The notes under the pieces are model-generated. The model ran no database searches and was not told the DNA's origin. It worked only from the letters and a program-made list of their open reading frames with translations. The translations under genes and the position numbers were made by a program. DNA of 64,000 nt from Streptomyces sp. M41(2017) (lineage in GTDB: Bacteria; Actinomycetota; Actinomycetes; Streptomycetales; Streptomycetaceae): assembly GCF_002078175.1 (NCBI RefSeq), contig NZ_MWFK01000002.1, forward strand, positions 496,001 through 560,000, in the 5' to 3' direction. This document shows, one piece after another, positions 35,662 through 44,033 of this stretch. Every line of letters begins with the position of its first letter. Positions within the stretch are counted from its first letter, which is position 1.

Positions 35662-37233
35662 GTGTATCGCATACGTCGCCGGGGCGCGGCTCTGATCGTT
35701 CTGCTGTTCGCGGCGTTCCTCCCGTCCACGGTGACAGCGCAAGCCGCCACCCCGGCGGTCGAGTTGAGGGTGCCGCACACGGCGTACCTGACCAAGCGAG
35801 GTGTGAGCCCCAGCGGGGGCGTCCGTCTGTGGCTCGCCCCGCAGCCGGGGGCGGGACAGGCCGCGCAGACCGACGTGACCCTGACGGTCGACGCGTCAGG
35901 CCTGGAGGGCATCGCCCGTCTGCGCACCCGCCGCGCCTGCGGAGAGCACGCCTTCGGCACGACCGACGTCGTCCGGTGCACGCTCGGCACCCTCACACGC
36001 GGCAAGGACACCTACCCGGACGGGATCTACATCGAAGCCGTCGAGGGCGTCCGCCGTGGCAGTCACGGCACGATCCGCTACACCTTCAGCGCGCCCGGCA
36101 CCGAGGACGCGGTCTTCGAGACGGACGTCTGGATCGAAGGCCCCGATCTTCGCGCACGGGTGGAGAAGCCTCGTACGGGAGACCCGGCGGGCGAGACCTT
36201 CGGCTTCACCCCACGGATCCGCAACGCGGGCAGGTTCCCGGCCCAGGGCTTCGGCGTGAAGTTCGCCGCCGCACAGGTCACCTTCCCGGTGCAGTACAGC
36301 AATTGCCGGTACGCCGCGGAAGGACCCGGGCTCTACGCGGACTGCTGGTTCGACCAACCGCTGGCGCCCGGGCAGGCGTACGAGTTCACCGCGCCCGTCT
36401 CCGTCGGCGTTCCGGACACGATGGTGAACGGCAGCTTCAGCTACGCCCCGTACCTCCAGGGGATGACAGGGAACGCGGAGGAGGATCCCGGCGCCACCGG
36501 GACCGACCCCGCTCTGCGGCAGGGCACGGGAACGGAGTTGAGGGTGCGCCCCATCGACGCCGGGGCCGGCTCGTTCGTCGACAAGTACAACCTCGGCGAG
36601 ATCCGGATGCACACCTCGCAGACCACCGACCTGCGGGTGAGCGCCGAGGCCGTGGTGGGCACGACCGGTGGCACGGACGAGGCCACGTTCCGGGTCGACA
36701 ACGCCGGACCGGGCCGTATCTCGGGCACGGTGCTGCGCATCACCGTCCCGGAAGGCCTGAGCGTGGTCCGGCCCACACCGCCGCCGGACCCCGACAACGA
36801 GTCGGAGTGGCAGTGGGAATGCGCCGCTGCCGGCCGGCGCGTCTACACCTGCCGACCTCCGAATCCGTTGGAGCCGGGCGACACCTGGCAGACGACGCTG
36901 GAGTTCCGCATCGACCGGCGGGTACGCGGGGCCGAGGGACTCCTGGAAGCGGTACAGGATGCGAAGCGGCCCGCGAACGACCCGCACCTGGCGGACAACA
37001 CGGCTTCCTTCGCCGTGCGTTCCACGGGCGGTCCACTCGTCGAGCCGTCCGAGCCGAGCGCGCGATCGCTCGCGGCCTCCACCGGGCGGGACGGGGACGA
37101 CGACGGCTCCCACCTCACGGTGGCCCTGGCGTTCGCGGCGTGCCTCGTCGGTGGCGCCCTGGTTCTCGGGCTTCGCGCGAGGGCGGTCCGCCGCAGGACC
37201 GACGCCGACGGCCCGGGCGAGGACAGCCACTGA
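35662..37233 (+). CDS. Secreted, C-terminally membrane-anchored protein with Ig-like/DUF11-type repeats
   Basis: A 523-residue protein. The GTG at 35662 gives a clear signal peptide (MYRIRRRGAALIVLLFAAFLP, cleavage after AQA). The body is beta-rich with repeated segments resembling conserved-repeat/DUF11 domains, e.g. ATFRVDNAGPGRISGTVLRITVPEGLSVV. Cysteines occur in likely disulfide pairs. A C-terminal hydrophobic helix (LTVALAFAACLVGGALVLGL) followed by RARAVRRR is a membrane anchor. Predicted exposed on the cell surface; function unknown. GGGAAG lies about eight bases before the start. Confidence 0.8.
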   Translation: MYRIRRRGAALIVLLFAAFLPSTVTAQAATPAVELRVPHTAYLTKRGVSPSGGVRLWLAPQPGAGQAAQTDVTLTVDASGLEGIARLRTRRACGEHAFGTTDVVRCTLGTLTRGKDTYPDGIYIEAVEGVRRGSHGTIRYTFSAPGTEDAVFETDVWIEGPDLRARVEKPRTGDPAGETFGFTPRIRNAGRFPAQGFGVKFAAAQVTFPVQYSNCRYAAEGPGLYADCWFDQPLAPGQAYEFTAPVSVGVPDTMVNGSFSYAPYLQGMTGNAEEDPGATGTDPALRQGTGTELRVRPIDAGAGSFVDKYNLGEIRMHTSQTTDLRVSAEAVVGTTGGTDEATFRVDNAGPGRISGTVLRITVPEGLSVVRPTPPPDPDNESEWQWECAAAGRRVYTCRPPNPLEPGDTWQTTLEFRIDRRVRGAEGLLEAVQDAKRPANDPHLADNTASFAVRSTGGPLVEPSEPSARSLAASTGRDGDDDGSHLTVALAFAACLVGGALVLGLRARAVRRRTDADGPGEDSH

Positions 37234-37325
37234 CGGACGCGGGGGCGGTCCGCGTCCCCGCCGTGCCCCGCGGCGTCCGGCCGTTCGCGGAGACATTGTC
37301 GGAGCCCCGCCCTACAGTCGAATGC

Positions 37326-37754
37326 ATGGCACTCTCACGTGAAGAACGCGAAGCCTTCCTGGCCCAGCCGCACGTCGCCACGCTCGGCGTCGCCGCCGGG
37401 GAGGACCGTGGACCGTTGCTGGTACCGATCTGGTACGACTACGAGCCCGGCGGGATGCCCTGGATCCTCACCGGCGCGGACTCCCGCAAGATGAAGCTGA
37501 TCAAGGCGGCCGGCCGTTTCAGTCTGCTCGTGCAACGCGTCGAGCCCACTCCTCGCTATGTCTCCGTCGAAGGTCCCGTCGCCGAGGTCACCGAACCCGC
37601 CGCGGGCGTGCACCGCGAACTCGCCGCCCGCTACCTGTCCGGCGAGGCGCTCGACACGTACACGGCTTGGGCCGAGTCCCAACTCGACGACCACGTGGTG
37701 GTCCGGATGCGTCCGACGCACTGGACGGGCACCGACCTCGGCTCGATCGGCTGA
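37326..37754 (+). CDS. PPOX-class flavin/F420-dependent oxidoreductase family protein
   Basis: A 142-residue split-barrel protein. MALSREEREAFLAQPHVATLGVA, VPIWYDYEPGGMPWILTGADSRKMKLI and FSLLVQRVEPTPRYVSVEGPVAEV match the pyridoxamine-5'-phosphate-oxidase-like group widespread in actinomycetes, whose members bind FMN, F420 or heme. Which cofactor is used cannot be read here. It ends at a strong bidirectional terminator. Confidence 0.88.
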   Translation: MALSREEREAFLAQPHVATLGVAAGEDRGPLLVPIWYDYEPGGMPWILTGADSRKMKLIKAAGRFSLLVQRVEPTPRYVSVEGPVAEVTEPAAGVHRELAARYLSGEALDTYTAWAESQLDDHVVVRMRPTHWTGTDLGSIG

Positions 37755-37804
37755 GACACCCGGGACGCGCATCCCGAGCCGGTACGGCGGCACCGCGTCC
37801 TCGG

Positions 37805-37846
37805 AGACGCGTGCCGGGCCCCACGCAGCGGGCCCGGCACGCGTCT
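37805..37846. terminator. Perfect 17-bp bidirectional terminator
   Basis: AGACGCGTGCCGGGCCC (37805-37821) pairs without mismatch with GGGCCCGGCACGCGTCT (37830-37846) around eight bases. It separates the convergent PPOX and FG-GAP genes. Confidence 0.85.
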
Positions 37847-37895
37847 TCGAGCGAGGTCACCTCCTCGGTCACCCCGTGACGCCGTCCGGCCTGCC

Positions 37896-39353
37896 TCAGT
37901 CGCTGGTCAGCGTTCCGCCGTACTTCAGCGCGCTCGAAGGAGACGGCAGACCGAGCTTCGCGGGGGTGAACACGGAGGAGCCGTCGGGAGAGGCTGCCGG
38001 AAGCACCCAGACTCCGCCCGATCCGGTGTTCTCGCCGGGCGAGCCGACCGCGATGTCCGCCGCGCCGTCATGGTCGTAGTCGCCCGTCGCGACCGCCGCC
38101 CCGAACGCGTCGCCCGCCTCCGCGGCGCCGGGAACACCCGGGGTGTTCTGCTGGTAGGCCACCGAACGGGCCTCGCCGTGCGCGTCGACGAGTCCGGTCG
38201 GACCGCCCAGGAGCAGGGTCGCGGCGCCCGCCTGCGCGCGGCTGCCGATAGCCTCGCCCGGGGCACCGGCGATCAGGTCGTCGCGGCCGTCGCCGTCGAC
38301 GTCGGCCGCGACGAGCGCCGCACCGAAGTGGTCGGCGGCCTCGGCGACGCCCCGCACACCGGCGGTGTCCTGGTTGAGGGTCTGCCGGCGGTAGCCGAAG
38401 TTCCAGGGGATGCCGGCGCCGTAGTGGATGTGGATGCCGCCGCCCTCGGCGAGCTCCTCCGGGCCACAGGGGTCGTCGATGTTCTCGTCGGCTATCTCCC
38501 GGCACTCGCCGAGGGCGAGGTCGTCGTGGCCGTCCCCGTCGAAGTCGCCCGCGGCCAGCGCGGAGACGCCGGCGTTGTCGGTGTTCCAGAAGTTGGCGAG
38601 CGACTTCTCCTCGGGGGACCAGCTCCACAGGCGTACGTGGGACTGGGTGAACGGAGCCGTGGACCAGTACCCGGTGGCGAGGTCGGGGACGCCGTCGTCA
38701 CTGCCGTCGAAATCGCCGGCCGCCAGGACGGGCGCGCGTCCGCCCATGGCGCCGGTGAACACGGTGGTCGCGGGACCGCCGCCCCGCTTGAGCACGACCT
38801 CGTCCGTCGCGCCGATCGCGACGTCCGTGGTGCCGTCGCCGGTGAAGTCGGCGGCCACCAGGGACTTTCCGTAGGCGGCGGAGGACCCGGGGCCGTTCTG
38901 GACGGTGGCGCCGGTACCCAGGCCACCGTGCGCGCCGTACAGGACGGAGACGGTGCCCGCGTCGGCGCCGACTCCGTCGATGTCCTCACCGGGGACGCCG
39001 ATGACCACGTCCGCCCTGCCGTCGCCGTTCACGTCGGCCACGGACACCGCGGCGCCGAACCGGTCGCCCTTCTCGGGGGTGCCGGGGATACCGGGTCTCG
39101 CCTGGGTGATCCGGGTGTCGCCGCGCGTTCCGAGCCCTTTCGCCCCGCCCCAGACGATGTCGACGTATCCGGCCTTGGCCTTTCCGTCGACGGCGCCGTC
39201 CGGCACTCCGACGGCGAGGTCGGCGAAGCCGTCGCCGTCGAGGTCACTGGCGAACGCCTTCGGGACAGCCGCGCTCGCGGGCGGGGCGAGGATCGGGCCG
39301 GCGGTGGCCGAGACGGCGACCGTCACTGCTATGGCGTACGTCCGTATGCGCAC
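37896..39353 (-). CDS. Secreted FG-GAP repeat (integrin alpha-like beta-propeller) protein
   Basis: A 485-residue protein. The GTG at 39353 gives the signal peptide MRIRTYAIAVTVAVSATAG with cleavage after ASA, and has GGAG five bases upstream. The mature protein holds about seven FG-GAP repeats with Ca-binding loops of DxDxDG type (SDLDGDGFADLAVG, ADVNGDGRADVVIG, GDFDGDGHDDLALG, ADVDGDGRDDLIAG, GDYDHDGAADIAVG). These build a calcium-stabilised beta-propeller. Such proteins act in adhesion or in phospholipase-like roles; no catalytic residues were identified. Confidence 0.92.
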   Translation of the reverse strand: MRIRTYAIAVTVAVSATAGPILAPPASAAVPKAFASDLDGDGFADLAVGVPDGAVDGKAKAGYVDIVWGGAKGLGTRGDTRITQARPGIPGTPEKGDRFGAAVSVADVNGDGRADVVIGVPGEDIDGVGADAGTVSVLYGAHGGLGTGATVQNGPGSSAAYGKSLVAADFTGDGTTDVAIGATDEVVLKRGGGPATTVFTGAMGGRAPVLAAGDFDGSDDGVPDLATGYWSTAPFTQSHVRLWSWSPEEKSLANFWNTDNAGVSALAAGDFDGDGHDDLALGECREIADENIDDPCGPEELAEGGGIHIHYGAGIPWNFGYRRQTLNQDTAGVRGVAEAADHFGAALVAADVDGDGRDDLIAGAPGEAIGSRAQAGAATLLLGGPTGLVDAHGEARSVAYQQNTPGVPGAAEAGDAFGAAVATGDYDHDGAADIAVGSPGENTGSGGVWVLPAASPDGSSVFTPAKLGLPSPSSALKYGGTLTSD

Positions 39354-39485
39354 GGGGGCTCCAACTCGGTTCGCAGACACAGGGGGCACTCCTGTGACAG
39401 CCGAGAGGGGGCTGAGGTTGTGCGGGGATTGCCGCGGGGTTCACCTCTGGTTCACGGCCGGGGAGGGCCGCAGCGCAGCGCGGGG

Positions 39486-40085
39486 TCATCTGTCTCCGGC
39501 TTCCCGTGCCGCCTGCTCCAGTCGGTCCCGGTAGCGCTCCCAATCCGCCTGGTCGCCGTCCGGAATGTTGCCGCTGCCCTTCTTGTCACCGACTGACCCG
39601 TCCACGAGCTCGCGCACGATGTCGGCGTGACCGGCGTGTCGCTGGGTCTCCGCCAGGACCCGTACGACGACGTGATGCAGCGTCACCTCGCCGCGCTCCT
39701 GCGGCCACCAGGGGATACGGCCGACCGCGTCCAGCGTCAGTGAGGCGATCGTGGCGTTCGAGTGCTCCCACGCTCGTCGGTACAGGTCGACGATCTGCTC
39801 ACGCGACTCCTGCGGAGTGGCCCACATGTCGGCGTTGAGTTCGGCGTCCTCCGTGTACCACCACGCCGGCGGCTCCTTGTCGAAGAACGGCCGTCCGAAG
39901 GTGTCCCCGAAGTAGCCCAACTCCACGCCCGCGAGGTGCTTGACCAGACCCAGCAGGTTCGTCCCCGTCGGGGTGAGGGGGCGCCGGACGTCGTACTCCC
40001 CCAGCCCCTCCACCTTCCACACCAAGGAGTCCCGGGCTTCCTGCAAGTAGCGGAGCAGATCGGCTTTGGCGTCGTGATCCATCAT
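39486..40085 (-). CDS. DinB/DUF664-family protein
   Basis: A 199-residue four-helix-bundle protein of the DinB superfamily. Metal-binding His residues are seen in LVKHLAGVELGYFG and in RVLAETQRHAGHADIVRE, matching the DUF664 pattern. Actinobacterial members are often thiol (mycothiol)-dependent enzymes of unknown substrate. The start is taken at the first ATG of MMDHDAKADLLR (40085); the frame to 40115 has little support. It is close to the FG-GAP gene but probably separate. Confidence 0.85.
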   Translation of the reverse strand: MMDHDAKADLLRYLQEARDSLVWKVEGLGEYDVRRPLTPTGTNLLGLVKHLAGVELGYFGDTFGRPFFDKEPPAWWYTEDAELNADMWATPQESREQIVDLYRRAWEHSNATIASLTLDAVGRIPWWPQERGEVTLHHVVVRVLAETQRHAGHADIVRELVDGSVGDKKGSGNIPDGDQADWERYRDRLEQAAREAGDR

Positions 40086-40178
40086 GCCGGGCAGTCTCGC
40101 ACCCGGCACCGACACCGGCTCCGGCCCGGCCGCCGACCGGGGCGGCCTCGCCTTCAGGAGATGGGGAGCACGGGGAGC

Positions 40179-40409
40179 TCACGTCTCCTGGTTCCTGTGC
40201 CGAGCCGCGAGGTTGCCGGCCAGCAGCACCACCCACAGCAGCACCTGGAGCGAGCTCCACACGATGCTCGCGGCGCCGGCACGGTCCGCGATCCGCAGGA
40301 CCAGGAGTCCGGCACTGATGCAGAGCAGCGGCCCGTACACGAACGGCCCCCACCGTGCACCTGGCCGCGCCCACGCGGGCACGGTGCGGCCGTGCGAACG
40401 TTCCAGCAT
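40179..40409 (-). CDS. Small two-helix membrane protein
   Basis: A 76-residue protein beginning MLERSHGRTVPAWARPG, with GGGGGGA about six bases before the ATG. Two hydrophobic helices are clear (FVYGPLLCISAGLLVLRI and IVWSSLQVLLWVVLLAGNLAA), with basic ends. Function unknown; not related to neighbours by sequence. Confidence 0.65.
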   Translation of the reverse strand: MLERSHGRTVPAWARPGARWGPFVYGPLLCISAGLLVLRIADRAGAASIVWSSLQVLLWVVLLAGNLAARHRNQET

Positions 40410-40665
40410 GTGCGTCCCCCCTCGACGAACCCACCTCACGGGTGCCCCCGGGCCGGCCTCGTAGACGCAGCCCTCGCGACAAGGCCGCCCGGCGCGCCCA
40501 CGGTTGAGATCACCGACCGTCGGACCGAGGCGGAACAACGGGCGGTGGAGTGTCCGAGGCCGTCACCGACCCGGACCATTCCACCGCCCGTCAGGTAGCG
40601 CGTACCACGCACCCGCCCACCGCGGCCGTGGGCATCCACGGCCTACGGTGACGGTTCAGGTACGG

Positions 40666-41139
40666 CTAGCGGCGCGCGTCGTGGTGGCGGCGCCCCCACG
40701 AGGCGTCGTCGACGAAGCGGCGGTGGTCGTTGCGCAGCGTCGCGGTGTCGGCGTGGTTGTCCCAGACGTAGTTGCGCCGGTCCTGGAACACGTCACGGCG
40801 GGTGTCGTGGCCGACGCCGGTGTGGACGCGGACCGTCGAGCGGCCGTCGAGGCGGTAGTGGTGGAAGGTGTAGGTGCGGCCGTCCCGGGCGGAGAGGGTC
40901 CAGCCGTCGAGGTTGACGGCCTGCCGGGTGTTGTTGGTGATCTCCACCCACTCCTGGTTGAGGGAGCGGTTGGAGCGGTCCTCACGACCCGGAGAGTCGT
41001 ACTGCACTCGGCTGATCTCGACACTCTGCCGGTGCGGGCGGTGGTCGGCGGCGGACGCCGGCACCGCGATGGCCGCGGTCACGGCCGCGGTGGTCAGCGC
41101 GGCAGCGGTCAGACGGCGGGCAGTCACGGATACGGTCAC
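40666..41139 (-). CDS. Secreted lamin-tail-domain protein
   Basis: A 157-residue protein. The GTG at 41137-41139 has AGGGGG about six bases upstream and starts a signal peptide (MTVSVTARRLTAAALTTAAV, cleavage after ASA). The mature part is a lamin-tail Ig-like domain: VEISRVQYDSPG, NQEWVEITNNTRQAVNLDGWTLSARDG, FHHYRLDGRSTVRVHTG. Many charged residues and His-Arg-rich C terminus. Such small secreted LTD proteins are common in Streptomyces; function is unclear. The 350-base gap upstream holds an inverted repeat at 41241-41257 and otherwise nothing I recognise. Confidence 0.85.
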   Translation of the reverse strand: MTVSVTARRLTAAALTTAAVTAAIAVPASAADHRPHRQSVEISRVQYDSPGREDRSNRSLNQEWVEITNNTRQAVNLDGWTLSARDGRTYTFHHYRLDGRSTVRVHTGVGHDTRRDVFQDRRNYVWDNHADTATLRNDHRRFVDDASWGRRHHDARR

Positions 41140-41240
41140 AGGTTCCCCCTGCATTGTGCGGGCACAGCCGGCAGGAATACGGGCCGGTCGTGCGGCGTGC
41201 GGGTGGCGGTCGGTCGACCGCGCATTCACACCTTGCCCAC

Positions 41241-41257
41241 CACATCGCCGCGATGTG
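41241..41257. promoter_or_regulatory. Short inverted repeat upstream of the lamin-tail gene
   Basis: CACATCG (41241-41247) and CGATGTG (41251-41257) form a dyad with a three-base spacer, about 100 bases upstream of the lamin-tail gene. It may be an operator; the binding protein is unknown. Confidence 0.35.
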
Positions 41258-41489
41258 AACGAGACGTGGATCGCGTTTCCGTTCAACTACATTTCCGTGA
41301 CGCTTGATTGCAGCGTCCATCTAGGTCGTGTAGGCATCAGGTTGACGCTCGCGTGACCGACGATCCGTTGCCACCGCTGGTCACGGGGCCACTTTCGCCA
41401 GGTCCCGCCACCCCGGCAGTCATTTCACGATCACCCGAAAGTGGGTAACAGCCGTGTGACGCGCACGAGTCCGGGTCACCGCGCACAGC

Positions 41490-41525
41490 AAAAGGCCCTG
41501 CCCCCCACCAGGGGGACAGGGCCTT
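41490..41525 (-). terminator. Intrinsic terminator of the tRNA unit
   Basis: On the minus strand, starting six bases past the tRNA 3' end, AAGGCCCTG and CAGGGCCTT pair (41517-41525 with 41492-41500), with further C/G pairing inside, and the stem runs into TTTT. This is a classical Rho-independent terminator, rare in such GC-rich DNA. Confidence 0.88.
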
Positions 41526-41530
41526 CACAG

Positions 41531-41600
41531 AGCGCCGGGCAGGCCTTGCACCTGCATCTCCCCACAGGAAGTGGGGCGTCTTTCCTTGGACCACCGACGC
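41531..41600 (-). tRNA. tRNA-Gly(UCC), atypical T-loop
   Basis: The minus strand folds exactly into a 70-base tRNA: acceptor stem GCGTCGG/CCGGCGC (seven pairs, one G-U), T8 G9, D-stem GTC/GAC with loop CAAGGAAA, anticodon stem CCCCA/TGGGG with loop CTTCCTG (anticodon TCC), four-base variable loop, and T-stem GCAGG/CCTGC. Discriminator is U and no CCA is encoded. The T-loop reads TGCAAGG instead of TTCRANY, so position 55 is G rather than the usual U. A good -35/-10 promoter lies upstream and a U-tailed terminator downstream, so it is transcribed as a single-gene unit. It would read GGA codons, which are rare in this genome. Confidence 0.85.
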
Positions 41601-41640
41601 ATCATGAACCTGCGGGCTTCCGCCGTTCAGCTCAAGATCC

Positions 41641-41669
41641 ACTGTACCAGCCGCCTCGCGGTGCACCAA
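41641..41669 (-). promoter_or_regulatory. Sigma70-type promoter of the tRNA
   Basis: On the minus strand, TTGGTG (41669-41664) and TACAGT (41646-41641) are separated by 17 bases, the ideal spacing. Transcription would begin near 41634, giving a leader of about 34 bases before the tRNA 5' end. Confidence 0.7.
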
Positions 41670-41728
41670 CTACGGGTGCACCGACCCCAAGAGCGCCGGG
41701 AGGGCGGGCAGTCCGGCCCCGCACCGCG

Positions 41729-42607
41729 TCAACGGCGGCCCGCCTCACCGTGCACCTCGTCCAAGAAGTCAACGAGAACGCGCGCGAACCGTTCCGGGCA
41801 CTCCAGCGATGCGTGATGACCGGCCCCCTCGATGGCGACGGTCCGTCCGTGCGGGACGACCTCCATCAGAGCGGCGACGGTCTCCAGGCACGCGGGTGAG
41901 TCCAGGGCCCCGTTGACGGCCAGGACCGGTACGGCGATGTCCTCGGCCCGCGCGGCCACGTCGGACACCGCGACGGTGCGGTCCGGCTCGTCCGGGGTGT
42001 GCTTGACCAGCGTGCGGGTCGCCATCTCCCGCAGGTGTCGCACCACTTCGGCGTCGAGATCCTCAAGGGTGCGGGAGGGACCCGCCGCCCAGCGGGCCAG
42101 GCCGTCCAGCCAGCCGGAGACGTCACCGACGGCCAGCGCCTTCGCCTGGGCTTCCTGCCGGGCCGCCGACCAGGGATCCTCGATGCGGGGCTCACCCAGA
42201 CCTCGGCCGCTCACCACCAACGCCGCTACGAGAGAGGGATGTTCGATGGCGGTGTCGATGGCGATGAGCGCGCCCATCGAGACACCGACCAGCACCGCCG
42301 GAGCGGCGAGGTCGAGGTGGTCCAACAAAGCGGCGAGGTCGTCGGTCTGACGGAACGGCCTGGTCGCGTTCGCGGACCAGCCGTGACCTCGGGCATCGGG
42401 CGCGACGACCCGGTGACCGTGCTCGACCAGGCGGGGAACCAGGTTGTCGAACTCGGTGTGGTCGGCGAACCCCGCGTGCAGCAGGACCAGCGGCCGGCCC
42501 GAGCGGGGCCCCTCGTCGCGGTAGGCGAGGAGGCCGTCCTCCGACGCGAAGGTGTCGAACGCGGGCACGGGCCGTGCGGCCTGGGCGGGGTGCGTGGTCT
42601 CCGTCAT
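41729..42607 (-). CDS. Alpha/beta hydrolase, MarR-controlled
   Basis: A 292-residue hydrolase starting MTETTHPAQAARPV. The oxyanion region PLVLLHAGFADHTEFD, nucleophile elbow LVGVSMGALIAID (G-V-S-M-G), acid in AVNGALDSP and His in GAGHHASLECPERF form a full triad. It resembles 3-oxoadipate enol-lactonase/haloperoxidase-type hydrolases. No ribosome site precedes the ATG, and operator site 1 begins at the start codon, so the mRNA may be leaderless. Divergent from a MarR gene. Confidence 0.88.
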   Translation of the reverse strand: MTETTHPAQAARPVPAFDTFASEDGLLAYRDEGPRSGRPLVLLHAGFADHTEFDNLVPRLVEHGHRVVAPDARGHGWSANATRPFRQTDDLAALLDHLDLAAPAVLVGVSMGALIAIDTAIEHPSLVAALVVSGRGLGEPRIEDPWSAARQEAQAKALAVGDVSGWLDGLARWAAGPSRTLEDLDAEVVRHLREMATRTLVKHTPDEPDRTVAVSDVAARAEDIAVPVLAVNGALDSPACLETVAALMEVVPHGRTVAIEGAGHHASLECPERFARVLVDFLDEVHGEAGRR

Positions 42608-42654
42608 GACAACCAAGGTGTCACAATGGCGCCATCATGACAACCTGAGTGTCA
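42607..42654. promoter_or_regulatory. Symmetric pair of TGACA-N7-TGTCA operators
   Basis: Two 17-bp sites, TGACAACCAAGGTGTCA (42607-42623) and TGACAACCTGAGTGTCA (42638-42654), sit 31 bases apart (three helical turns). Exactly midway is a perfect ATGGCGCCAT palindrome (42626-42635), so the whole 48-base block is centred at 42630.5. It fills the gap between the divergent hydrolase and MarR genes. Confidence 0.8.
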
Positions 42655-42664
42655 TGATGGGGGC

Positions 42665-43153
42665 GTGACCGATGCTTCCCGCCCCCTCGCTCCCGACGAA
42701 CTCCCCGAGCGGCTCATGGAGGTCTTCGCTCTGGTCGGGCCGCTCTACCGGCGCGTCCAGCGCAAGATCGAGCAGGACGCCGCGCCGGACCTGTCCGCCG
42801 GCATCCGCGCCGTGCTGGACCTCCTGCGTGGGCACGGACCGATGACCGTCCCCCAGATGGGCCGGGCCCAGTCGCTCAGCCGCCAGTTCGTCCAGCGGAT
42901 GGTCAACGAGGCCGCGGCGCGCCACCTCGTCGAGACCGTCCCCAATCCCGCGCACCAGCGCTCCTCGCTGATCCGGCTGACCGACCACGGCCGCACCGCG
43001 ATCACCGAGGTGACCACCCGCGAGCACGCACTCCTGCGTCGGACCGGCGGCGACCTCACCGGCGCCGACGTCGACTCGTGCCTCCACGTACTGGCCCGGA
43101 TGCTGGAGCTCTTCGACGACGTCGACCTCGCCCGGACAGACCCGCCACGCTGA
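42665..43153 (+). CDS. MarR-family regulator, divergent from hydrolase
   Basis: A 162-residue winged-helix protein. MTVPQMGRAQSLSRQFVQRMVNEAAARHLVETVPNPAHQRSSLIRLTDHG contains the recognition helix and wing. GTG start with GGGGG directly before it. The spacing of the paired operators at 42607-42654 would let two dimers bind the same DNA face and switch off both the regulator and the hydrolase. Confidence 0.88.
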   Translation: MTDASRPLAPDELPERLMEVFALVGPLYRRVQRKIEQDAAPDLSAGIRAVLDLLRGHGPMTVPQMGRAQSLSRQFVQRMVNEAAARHLVETVPNPAHQRSSLIRLTDHGRTAITEVTTREHALLRRTGGDLTGADVDSCLHVLARMLELFDDVDLARTDPPR

Positions 43154-43307
43154 GCCGAGCCGGAACCATGCGGACGCGTCTGAACTTTTTTGGGTCTCCA
43201 GCGAACTTTTCCGTTCAGTCGGTCATCGGACCTCGTGTACGGCACCACAGGGCGACGCGGGTGCGGGGCACGGCCCGCGTCGACGAACACGAGTGGAGAG
43301 CATGCTC

Positions 43308-43913
43308 ATGAGCGACCGCCACAGCACCGCCGACCAGACCGCCGTCTCCGGTTCCACGGGGGACAGCCGCCCGGACCGCCGGCTGCGCCGTGCCGCCCTC
43401 GCGGCGGCCGCCGCCGCCGCGCTCGGCCTCACCGGAGCGGGCGTCGCTCGGGCGGCAGGCGACAGCGGCGCCGCCAAGGCCACACCGACCTGTGCCGCCT
43501 CGGCGCTCAAGGGGACCTTCGGCGAGAGGCTGGCCGGCGGCATGAATCACCAGGGCGTCGTCGTGCGGCTGCGCAATCTCAGTGGCACCACCTGCGCGCT
43601 GCGCGGGTTCCCCGGGCTGGGCCTGGAGGACGCGGCGCACAGGACGCTGGCGTCCCACACGCAGTGGGGAGACACCTGGTACGCGGCAGACCCGGGGACC
43701 AGGACCCTCACGCTCAAGGACGGCGAGAGCGCCGAAGCGGTCGTCTCCTGGACGCACGCAGGCACCGGCACATCCCAGGCGGTTCACGCGGCCTACCTCG
43801 AGATCACGCCGCCCGCCGCCACCCGGCACAAGACCCTCGCCTTCCCCGAGTGGGTCGACCACGGCGACCTGAGTGTCACGGCGCTGGCCAAGCACATCGA
43901 CGTCACCGGATGA
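43308..43913 (+). CDS. Secreted DUF4232 protein
   Basis: A 201-residue protein starting MSDRHSTADQTAV, chosen because GGAGAG lies eight bases upstream; a GTG at 43293 is possible. The N terminus has an Arg-rich segment then an Ala/Leu hydrophobic stretch (RRLRRAALAAAAAAALGLTGAGVA), a signal or Tat-like signal. The mature part is DUF4232: CAASALKGTF, GVVVRLRNLSGTTCALRGFPGL, TQWGDTWYAADPGTRTLTLKDGESAEAVVSW, with two conserved Cys likely disulfide-bonded. Function of DUF4232 is unknown. Confidence 0.85.
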   Translation: MSDRHSTADQTAVSGSTGDSRPDRRLRRAALAAAAAAALGLTGAGVARAAGDSGAAKATPTCAASALKGTFGERLAGGMNHQGVVVRLRNLSGTTCALRGFPGLGLEDAAHRTLASHTQWGDTWYAADPGTRTLTLKDGESAEAVVSWTHAGTGTSQAVHAAYLEITPPAATRHKTLAFPEWVDHGDLSVTALAKHIDVTG

Positions 43914-43978
43914 CCGCTCCCGGTACGGTGCCCCGCCGGCGCACGCAGCGCTCAGGGCGAGGTCCCTCCGGAACACGG

Positions 43979-44017
43979 CAGCGCGGGGCCGCCCTCCCGA
44001 AGGGCGACCCCGCGCTG
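43979..44017. terminator. Long bidirectional hairpin terminator
   Basis: CAGCGCGGGG (43979-43988) pairs with CCCCGCGCTG (44008-44017), and inside it CGCCCT (43990-43995) pairs with AGGGCG (44001-44006). It separates the convergent DUF4232 and GH87 genes. Confidence 0.85.
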
Positions 44018-44033
44018 TTGCGTGCCGTGCCGT

